64,000 nt of DNA, from contig JAKFAO010000008.1 of NCBI GenBank assembly GCA_021527695.1, forward strand, positions 930,001 through 994,000, read 5' to 3'. This document shows, one piece after another, positions 55,805-64,000 of the stretch. Origin of the DNA: Naematelia aurantialba (Eukaryota > Basidiomycota > Tremellomycetes > Tremellales > Naemateliaceae). The notes beneath the pieces were generated by a model. The model had not been told where the DNA came from and ran no database searches. It saw only the letters and a program-made list of their open reading frames with translations. The position numbers were made by a program, and so were the translations under genes. Position 1 is the stretch's first letter. Each line of letters opens with the position of its first letter.

Positions 55805-58800
55805 TCAATGATCGACCTCCACACTCCGCAGCGACATGTGGTGGCGACTGTAGATCGCCCAGAACATCCAAATCGCCACGAACGCTTTCAACACGTTCTC
55901 TGCGCTCCGTCAGCCACATTCTCATCCAAATCGCTGACATCGCCCTTGCCCTCTCCCCTCGCCCTCGCCCTCGCTCTCTCCCCTCACTCTAGCTCTCTCC
56001 CCTCGCCCTCGCCCTGCCCCCTCGCCCTCGCCCTCGCCCTCGCCCTCGCCCTCGCCCTCGCCCTCCACCCCCTCTCAAATGGTCCGGCATGCACTCACTG
56101 AGATGCCACAACCTCTCGCTCGTATCGTCACTATCCCACGGCCCCTTTGCCAGCCGGCGTGAAACCACCCTGTTAACCCTGCTGACCCTTCGGCTAGAAG
56201 GCGTCTGCAGCGAGCTTGAACCTTCCTCGACCTCGTGGCATACCACGTCGACTTTGCGTTTCTCCCGAGCCAGACGAAGAGATTCGCGGTAGCCGTCTAC
56301 GCAGCGCTGAATATCGCGTGAGCGCATGGTCTCTCCACATGACAATGATAAGGATTATTTTGTGTCAGAGAATAAACGAAAGGAAGGACAAGGTATTGGA
56401 ATCAAAGTAGTACAACGGGTCTGATGGAGGACAGAAGAGGGACCGACCTCCATTGCGTCCCACCAGGTAAACCCCTTCACACCCTCAGTAGCAGCCTTCA
56501 CACTCATCTCCCGCCGCCCATTATGGTCCAGCACAGCCCGAGCGAGTAACCCAGCATACCCCCGAGCCGTGAGCTCAAAGTACGGTGAACCGGGTCGACA
56601 AGCAGTTGGCCAGCTCGGGGCGGCGGCGGGCAACGACAGGAGAAGGCCTGTTTCGCCCATTTTCACTAGATCGCGGGTGCCTTCTGCGTCCAGGCCGACG
56701 ACGGGGAGACCGGATGCTAGCGCTTCCAGTACGACCTGACCGAACGTCTGAGCATATAGGTCAGTATTGCAGATACAGTGTCATGGCATCGGAAGCGGGA
56801 GCGGGACAGGGAAGCGAAACGCACCTCGGTGAAAGAGGGGAAAGCAAACACATCTCCCGAGGCATAACACTCCGCCAGCATTTCGCCACTCTGGTAGCCC
56901 ATAAACTCCGCATCCCACCCCCGTTTCCCACACAGACTCTCCAACTCGGTCCGTGCAGGCCCGTCACCAACGAACACGAGTTTAGGGAGCCCAGAACCGG
57001 CCGGTAAGAGGTTCGGGAGGTGTGCGTAGGCGGCTAGAAGGAGGTGCAGGTTCTTTTCCCATGATCTGCCCAGTCAGCTCGACTCGCTCGACTCGCCCTT
57101 AGGGTGCCATGCGGGAAGCTCACATTCGGCCGACGTAGAGAAGGACCACCCGGTCAGGCAGTCCGACAGCGGCGTACGATGGTAATGGTATTGGCAACGG
57201 CGAATTCGTTGTCGGCAGTGCCCGGTCGGGGGCTTGGGTTTGTCCAACAGCAGCTACCAACGGAGTTGCCGGCGGGGTGAGTGGCAAACTCGTCTTTCGT
57301 CCCTGATAATGCACGCCCGCGTCCTGGGTCTTTGGCGCGCTGACACTAACGCCAACGTCGACGCCGATATTCGTACTCGAAAATGTGGCCTTACTTGTAA
57401 CCGCAACCCCAGCGTGCGCAAGGGCATTACCGACTCCCCATCTTGCGCGCATTTGAACACTCCGCTTATTCGGCCCAAAATGAGAGACATCGACACCCCT
57501 CGGCCAGAGTCGGACACCCGAAAACGACTGAGCTTCGAGCATGGCTTGCGTCGATGGCGAGGGACAGAGTGTTAGCAGGGTTTTGGAGTACAGCCATCGC
57601 TGGAGTCGCCACATGATGGGTTCCAACCATGACATGCCGAAGAGTGTGGCGTAGGTGGCAAGATTACTAGATACTCGTCAGTCCCTGCGTACTCCTTGCA
57701 TCTCGCATCTGGCGGCACCCGGAAGAAGATTCCAAAAGGTCTGTGACGTCTGTGAAATACGGAGAGCCAACAACGAGGTAGTCAAGAAAGGCCGAGAAGA
57801 CGTACGTGTGATACGATGCGACGACAGCGCCGGTGATCCCCGCTCCGAGCGCCGGACCGTCCTCAGCCACCCAGTCTCTGCGACATTAGCCTGAATTTCC
57901 TTCACAGGTAGTTGAAAGGGAGAAAACTCACTCTCCAGCCCAGCCAAGCTCCATGGCCATGAGAGTCTGAGCGCCTAGCCAGATAGGGTCCACGAAGTGC
58001 ACAACGTCAGGTTGCTGTCCCTGATCAGAAATGGCCCCCTTTTTCCCATCGTCCGTTCTCAATGAGGATGTCTGACAACTTACGAAATCCCGGATTGTGC
58101 GGAGGAACTTTGGACGGAGGAAGTTGAGCTATTTTCTTCAGCTTGTGTCTTGAGGGACTCTCGCAGCTTGAAAGTCGCGGGTTAAGGGATAATCACCTTG
58201 AGTCCTGGGTAGACGACCAATGGAACGCCTGTCGTTCCTACCAGGGGATGACCGGCGTACGTCTCGCGGTCTGAAGTTGGTCCAAGAAGCATGCACTCGT
58301 GTCCCTCTTTCCGCAGATGTTCAAGCAGCCTTGCCAGCGTCCGCGTCACACCGTCAACTTTCGGAAGGAAGTTCTCTGCTCGACTGTGAGTCAAGGTCGC
58401 CTACACTCGCGACTTAGCTTACCCGTGACGATCACTATACGGAGCCCACTTCTGCCTCTTCCGGCCATAAGCCACTCTTCACGTTCGTCCTTTTCCTTTT
58501 GGCTCATGTCTGCTCTCCACCGATATTGCTCCAGCTGCTCAGAAACCATATCTTCGGTATCCTCCAACTCCTGCACCATTGAATCGGAAAACATCGCACC
58601 AGGTAGGTTGAGCTCTGGCATGCCCATACTTCCGCCTAACACCAGTTCGATTGGAGGGGGGAGGGACAGGAAATCGGGAGAGTCCTCTGGCGTGGAAGGA
58701 ACAGCCGAGGCGCGGGGAGATCGTGCTCGTGCTCTGGAGGCTGACGGACGGGCCGAGGTGAATGGTGAGGAGGGCGTCAGAGGCGGAGTGAGGGGGGCAA

Positions 58801-58810
58801 CTGTATGCAT
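55805..58810 (-). CDS. Glycosyltransferase family 4 protein
   Basis: Retaining GT-B glycosyltransferase. The start at 58808-58810 opens a disordered Ser/Pro-rich leader (MHTVAPLTPPLTPSS), then RIVIVTENFLPKVDGVTRTL, the typical GT4 N-terminal strand and loop. Further motifs: AGHPLVGTTGVPLVVYPGL, DFLRPKF-type block, WLGAQTLMAMELGWAG, PIMWRLQRWLYSKTLLTL, GVDVSHFGPNKRS, RVVLLYVGRM, LVFVGDGPARTELESL and VFAFPSFTE (catalytic E-x7-E region). The tail is ARAVLDHNGRREM, VKGFTWWDAM. A C-terminal hydrophobic stretch (FVAIWMFWAIY) may anchor it. The last intron holds a (CCCTCG)n repeat. It resembles fungal GT4 and plant SQD2-like enzymes; donor and acceptor unknown. Confidence 0.88.
55955..56062. repeat. 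(CCCTCG)n hexanucleotide repeat
   Basis: About 15 hexamers with interruptions, in the last intron of the GT4 gene. The poly Leu-Ala frame across it is an artefact. Confidence 0.92.
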
Positions 58811-60420
58811 ATTGGGTGAAAGCCCTCGAAGGGTGTCCGAGGGGAGATGCTCGGTTTCCGTTGAGGAGCAAGGTCGAGGGCGGAAGATCAGAATTTAGCC
58901 ACGGATAGAGTGAGAGAGCAACTGAGAGCCACCTTGGTCATCGGGTGCCGATCACGAGTCGGCATACACAGAGGGCGGAGTATTAAAGGTCGATCTTGTC
59001 AGGAGTCACTTGAACGTATACACATAGAAGCAAATGTGAGGGAGCCGTGATTTGTTGCCACCGAGGCGATCATAAAAGGGGCAACAGACGGGTACAGCAG
59101 GAATCAACACGGGTGTCAGCCATGCTCCACATCGTCGCGTAACAGCACGGCGCCACCGTAGAGCAGAACAATGTAAACGTCAACATGGTAGTACAACACG
59201 TTCGTATCTGCTTGAGCGAGTTAGTTGTGTTAGCCGCCATTTTTACAGACGCGTCCGTCAGTCATGAGCCATATGAGGCAAGTATCTACTTCCGGGCGGG
59301 GATAGCGCGAGACAGGGTTTGAGCTGTCTGGCTGCTCTTACGGTGCGCGCGCATAAGGAGGCTGACACTGGGAGATCCCAATCGACCCGACGACAAACGT
59401 GGACAGAGAAAGGAACGAACGTGTCTTCTTGAAAGACAAACGCGTCGATGAATTTTAAAGTGGGGCCCCGGTTGAAAGTGTTATGTGCCACACTCGGAGA
59501 TTCATTTTCCCAATACGGTAATTAGTAACGCCGGCCCTGAGAAGTTTGGCCAAACTGGGGTGTGTGGTGGTGACGGACCATTATCAAGAAGCCCTCTTTC
59601 CCTTTCTCTTCCTCTTCTCAACCACTTCCCTTCTCCAAGCTACTACATACCAACGCCCAGCCTACCGTGACCAGCTCCCTCGCTGCCTCTGGCTTTGACC
59701 TCCAAGGTCCCCTTCCGTGTCATCTTACGCTCTAGACTATTATTCACAGACCGTTCAAAATGTTCTTTTCCGCCTAAGTTCCCTTCCCAACCAGGAAGCA
59801 ACACATCGTCCCTCCAGACGATTCTTTGACAAGTCTCAACCCCCCAACAAGCCTACAACCGAACCCCCCCAGGTTCACTTGCACAACTTTGCCCAACATG
59901 GCTCCCTCAACACCCCAGTACCCGGACCCCGCTGCCCAACCCCAATCCACAGCCGCCCTCTCCCTAGGATCTCGCGAAACGCGTTGTCCAACCCAACCTC
60001 CTCTCTTACAAGCCCTAACGTAGTTGGGCCTCAAAAGCCTACGGGCATACAACCAGACAGGTGAGTTACTGGTCTATTATGAAATGTGCTCTCGCTGATA
60101 GGTCTACGCGACTTCTTTCTTTACTCCCCCCACCTGAACCGTCCCGCACGTGATTTGTGGCATGCTCATTCATTCCATACCTGCTCGCATTCCCATTCAT
60201 ATCATGCCCGTTGCTACTGCTCTGCCTGCCAACTTCACCATGCCTGGTCTATATCTGCGATGGGTCGCTCAGCTCAAGCGTCGGTTCGTCTTCACGTCAA
60301 CACCTTCCTGCAATACTTCCACCTCTCCCGTCTATTCGACGCATATCAGTTTTCAAGTCTCACTCTACGAGCGACATCCAAAAGACTTCAACTAGTCATC
60401 CGAGCTTGACTCAGGCAACA
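58811..60420. promoter_or_regulatory. Divergent region GT4/AT-hook regulator, with long leader and uORFs
   Basis: About 1.6 kb. 58811-59550 shows nothing clear. From about 59570 the + strand is C-rich, like a transcribed leader. A probable leader intron runs 60061-60102 (GTGAGT donor, CTCGCTGATAG acceptor). Candidate uORFs: 59898-60023 (41 codons, AACATGG start context) and 60207-60395 (62 codons), the second ending 25 nt before the main ATG. Confidence 0.55.
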
Positions 60421-61804
60421 ATGTCACCAGCTCCTTCTCAATTCTACGCGCACACGTTGGCCGCTCTAGGTGCCGGTGCAAACATCAACTTCAACAACAC
60501 GATGACCCTAGGCGAGCCCGACATTTTCGGCTTCCTCAACCTGGACGGTGAAGAGCCCAACCAAGTCGGTAAGTATATATCAAATAGTGTCGCCGTTCAA
60601 CGCTGATTCTTCAGACGACCTGCTCCCCACCGCCGTCCCCTACTCCCCTAGTGGCCAGTCCTCGTCCACCGAAAACTCTGCGGACCTGGACCCCGTCTCG
60701 TACACTCCCCCGTCGCCGGCAATGATGGCAATGATGGATTTCAAGGATGCCCTCGTTTACCATGCGCCGTCGGCCGTGGAGTACACGTTCGCTCCCTTCG
60801 CGGAGAAGGCCGACCCCGCGCAGAGCTCCGACCCAACCATGTTGGCGACGTTTGGCGAGGGTTTCTCCCAGAGTGCTGCCGCCACCATCTCCCCAGCAGA
60901 CCTCGGCTTCTTGAACCCCGCCGAGCTGTTCAACTTGACCCAATCTACCCCTACGTCGGCTCCCGCCCCCTCGCTCAGCGAACTGTACGCAGAGCTTGCA
61001 GCCAGCCTGGGTGAGGCAATTCCTACCCCGTCGCAGTCCGCGCCAACGGTCGCCCCCGCATCGCTCGTCTCCCCTGCTCCTCTGATCAAGCGGAAGTGGT
61101 CCGAGTCCGAGTCGTCGACGGGGTCTGACCCCGAACCGCCGGCGAAGAGGAAGGTCGGACGACCCAAGGGAAGCACAAACGCCAAGGCCAAGTCCAAGTC
61201 CAAGTCTGCTTCCCCCGCCCCACTCCCCACTGGGCTCCCTGTTTACGGGACGCTCGACCTTCAGATCCCCGCTCAGGGATCGATTTTTGTCGAGGGTGCC
61301 ACCTGGCAAACGGACGAGGCTGGCCTTGGGCTCGAGTACGACCCGGTCACCAACGACCCCATCTTCCCTGTAGTCGGTCAGTCATCGGTCGCCGTGGCGG
61401 GCAAGTTTGGCGGGGTCAACTGCTTTGCAGCTACTGGCTTTGAGATTGACGAAGCCAACAAGTATGTCAAGGCAGAGGACCAGAACGGGATTCTACGGGG
61501 CCCTCTGCAACGGTTCTGGGAGGCGATCCGAACGTGGATTAACGCTTCCGAGGATCAGGTGGGGCGCATGGACTCTGCGGGCAACATCATCCGCAAGCTC
61601 GACCCGGCCATCTACAAGACTGCGCGCACGTACTGCTGCAAGGTGTACGCGGAGCGCAAGGCCAGTGCAGATGTGGTGCGGGCAAAGCGGCAAGCAGAGA
61701 AGGTGGAGAAGGAGCAGAGGGAGAAGGAGATTGCAGAGTTGAAGGCGGAGAACGCGGCGCTCAAGGCACAGGTCGCACTTCTCATGTCTCGAGCTTCGTT
61801 CTAG
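60421..61804 (+). CDS. AT-hook and coiled-coil protein, putative transcription regulator
   Basis: Two exons (60421-60568, 60615-61804) encode 445 aa. The N-terminus is Ser/Pro/Ala-rich with acidic and hydrophobic residues, as in activation domains (DIFGFLNLDGEEPN). A basic patch KRKVGRPKGSTN is a classic AT-hook core (GRP) and likely a nuclear signal. A conserved-looking middle block (FVEGATWQTDEAGLGLEYDP ... GGVNCFAATGFEIDEANKYV) is not one I recognise. The C-terminus is a charged helix (ADVVRAKRQAEKVEKEQREK) running into leucine heptads (ELKAENAALKAQVALL). It looks bZIP-like but lacks the conserved Asn/Arg basic-region spacing, so I do not call it bZIP. The leader has uORFs. Confidence 0.85.
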
Positions 61805-62278
61805 GTCGCCGTGGTTGTTTTATTTCTGATTTTGATCTTTACATATTTTCTTTTTCACCATCAGACCCAGTGTCTGGACCACCACCCTCCAATCCAACTA
61901 TTCGCTCTATTCGTCCAACCGCCAAATTCATTCGTTTTTTATCGTCTATTCTAATACAGTGTCAGTAGTTGTCGTCGCGAGTGCATGCAGAAAAATCAGA
62001 CGGGCATGGCTACACGATGCGCTGCGAGCAGCACTTTGATACGAGCAGATGAGAGCGTCCGCGCCGCCTCCACCGGCGATTCGGGAGATTCGGCCACACG
62101 CGCGTCGCTGCTGCTATCTGATTCATCACGATCCTCGCCTTGTTCTCTCCCTTCTGGAGAGGGGTCTGCTGGTGTCGAGCTGGCATTGCGTGCCGCCAAC
62201 TGGATTGCAGAGCAAGGAGTCAGGGACAAGAACCAATAAGCAAGAATCAAGGACAAGAACCAAGACGCAAGGAGCAGG
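61805..62278. other. Intergenic region after the AT-hook gene
   Basis: T-rich 3' UTR-like sequence at 61805-61960. Positions 62220-62275 repeat AAGGACAAGAACCAA. ORFs on both strands at 61985-62565 are not convincing. Confidence 0.5.
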
Positions 62279-64000
62279 ATGCGCTTCCCTGCTCCGTTCG
62301 GGCACAGCGAGGCCCGCTCTTCCGATGCCTCGCTGTCTGTTGATCCAGCTCTTGCCACCTCGGCCCCCGCAACTTGTCCCATGTCGGCGTCGGCATCGGC
62401 TGGTGCTGGGTCGGGACCGACGTGCTGTGCTTCTCCAATCCGTGCAGCCTCCGAGAGCGAACCGTTTGTCTTTATCACGCACGGGCGGCACGATTCGCAC
62501 GGCAACGAGGGAGAGGTGGATGGTGGAAGAAGGCCTTCCGCCGAGGGGAGGTGGGTCAGAGTCAAGGCGTCTCCATCCGCTGCAGGGATGGGTAGTGGGA
62601 GTCGGTGGAGTTATGTCTGGGATGCGCCAACTGCAGCGGCGGATGGAACGGCGGCCGGAGGTGTGGCCACCGCTGCGGCTGGGACGGCGGGAGTAGGGGG
62701 GATGGGAAATGAGCGTGTAAAGAGAGGTACGTTGTGAATACTCGGGTGGAGTGGTGGAGCGGTCGAGTGGTGTTCCGTGCTTCGGCTGATATCTCAGCAC
62801 ACCGACATGCCTCGACAGAGCGAGACCGTACGCCGGCGGCCGCAACGGCGGCTTATCGGAAAGGATACCTAGACGCCACGGCCTACCACCTTGGTTACTT
62901 TGACGCAGCAACGTCGTCCCTCGTCAATCCTGCCTTGCGCTCCAGTGCTTTCCACGGCCACGGCCACACGCACGCCAACCCCCACATGCACGGCAATTCC
63001 GGACTTCGACTCGGCTCGGACACTACGTCCGCCGGATCCACTGCCGCCGGGTCCATTGGATCCATTGGACCCACTGGCACTACTGCCGCCGGCGGAACAG
63101 GACTGGCATTCCTGCCCACCTCGCTGCGCGAAGCCGCCCTATCGTACCCGTACAGCACGGTCGCCGCCATCGGCGCACTCTCGACCCTCACTCTGCTCGC
63201 ATCATCGTACCTCACCTACCGGGCCACACGGCGGGCGGTCCCGTTTTTCCGCCAGATCCATATGCAGAACACGGCGGATTCGCCGGTCGTGGCGAGGCTG
63301 AACGAGCTCGAGGCGACCCTGCTCGATCACCTGAGGGCCGCTAATAAGGATAGGAGGGTCGAGCTGCAGGGGTTCAGGAGGGAGATACTGGGCGAGTTGC
63401 AGCTCTTGCAAGGCAGCAGGGAGGTCGGACGAGTCATCACTTCAACGTCGTCTGCTGGAACCACGCCTCCTGCTGGATCCGCCCCTCCTGCTGGATCTAC
63501 TCCTCCTGCTGGATCTACTGCTCCTTCTGGATCTACGGCTCCTGCTAGTCTCGACGCCACTCATGGGCCAAGGAGCGGCGCTGCAGGCGCAGGCGCGGGC
63601 ACCGGTAGGACAGGGCCTTCTACCCAGCCAGCCTCAGCTTTGGAAGGCAAACCCCTATCAGCGATCAGGAAGAACTCGGCGGCCCGTTCGCTTTCCGCAA
63701 CAGCACCGATTGCGCCGAGCATGGACGAAGCGCGTCTTGCCCAAGTCCTCCGCGGCGCGATGGAGGATGTCCTGGACTCGCGTCGCTTCTCTAACCCCGC
63801 CCCTGCTCGACTAGACAAGGAGGCCATCGCCGCTGCCGTCCGATCTGCCCTCGCCTCTCCGCCCAAGGGCTCGGTTCTCCATAAAGACAATCTACGGACC
63901 GCCTTGGCGGATGTCGTCGCCATCGAGATTGGTAGAGGCACACTCAAGGAGGACGTGTCGTCGTGGGTACATGCCGCGAGCTCGGAGGTGTATGGCAAGC
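62279..64000 (+). CDS. Hypothetical membrane protein, 3' end beyond the window
   Basis: Exon 1 runs from about 62279 (MRFPAPFGHSEARSSDAS) to 62732. A GTACGT donor and a CTGATATCTCAG acceptor (ending 62798) join it to exon 2, which stays open to the window end. Exon 2 encodes AAYRKGYLDATAYHLGYFDAA, a Gly/Thr/Ser-rich stretch, one membrane segment (VAAIGALSTLTLLASSYLTY) and a short coiled-coil (ELEATLLDHLRAANKDRR). Pro-Ala-Gly-Ser repeats follow (about 63455-63545, a 15-bp unit, TCCTGCTGGATCTAC). The rest is an Ala/Arg/Ser-rich helical region. No known family recognised. The 5' start is uncertain, since an upstream exon is possible. Confidence 0.6.
63455..63545 (+). repeat. 15-bp coding tandem repeat
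   Basis: About six copies of a 15-bp unit (CCTCCTGCTGGATCT and variants) encode Pro-Pro-Ala-Gly-Ser in the partial membrane protein. Confidence 0.9.

Noticed and set aside
55799..56101. Frame with Leu-Ala dipeptide repeats
   Set aside because: It is the (CCCTCG)n repeat in the last GT4 intron.
59717..60064. 115-codon ORF as a separate gene
   Set aside because: Low complexity, Pro/Ser/Thr-rich and in the C-rich leader of the AT-hook gene; better read as leader sequence.
61996..62565. 189-codon minus-strand ORF
   Set aside because: It overlaps the better supported exon of the partial membrane protein on the opposite strand and shows no family motif.
1..64000. CRISPR arrays, insertion sequences, phage or bacterial operons
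   Set aside because: The window is eukaryotic with spliced genes throughout; tandem repeats here have no spacers and no transposase was seen.

Overview
The window is a gene-dense stretch of a fungal nuclear genome. Nearly every gene is split by many short introns (about 35-100 nt) with GTGAGT/GTAAGT-like donors, CTGAC/CTAAC-type branch sites and CAG/TAG acceptors. Intron density, intron size, GC-rich codons and the gene families point to a basidiomycete yeast, most likely Tremellomycetes (Cryptococcus/Trichosporon relatives). I cannot name the species. I saw no tRNA, rRNA, CRISPR array or transposon.

Layout. 0-5 kb: NudC (-) and a complete PIAS/Siz SUMO E3 ligase (+), divergent. 5-12 kb: a prokaryote-type iron-sulfur L-serine dehydratase (-) and the mitochondrial ADP/ATP carrier (+). 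12-18 kb: exonuclease V/EXO5 (+), converging on an SGT1 co-chaperone that has CS and SGS domains but no TPR (-). 19-30 kb: a GPI-anchored GH79-type glycoside hydrolase (+), then DPH2 (-) and the FAN1 nuclease (-). 29-41 kb: complex I subunit NDUFA5 (+, divergent from FAN1), an orphan ORF (+), a TPT/DMT-type transporter (+), a Tfc7-like histidine phosphatase (-), ribosomal protein uL13 (-) and a second orphan ORF (+). 41-55 kb: a DHA1-type MFS transporter (-), an NCS1 nucleobase permease (+), protein disulfide isomerase (+) and an MFS sugar transporter (-). 55-64 kb: a GT4 glycosyltransferase (-), an AT-hook/coiled-coil putative regulator with a long uORF-bearing leader (+), and a membrane protein cut by the window end (+).

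Most genes are housekeeping and do not form a pathway cluster. Three observations stand out. First, both DNA-repair nucleases carry apparent ubiquitin-interacting motifs: EXO5 has a PIP box plus two UIM-like helices in inserts of its nuclease domain, and FAN1 has one UIM. That is a testable route to ubiquitinated PCNA or chromatin. Second, micro-exons are common: 6 nt and 18 nt in the serine dehydratase (which also has a GC-AG intron), 8 nt in EXO5, 14 and 19 nt flanking the PDI active site, and 21 nt in the sugar transporter. Simple ORF calling misses all of them. Third, microsatellites and minisatellites sit mainly inside introns and intergenic gaps.

Exon structures were derived by hand from splice consensus plus conserved protein motifs. 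Family calls rest on remembered family motifs, not on a search.
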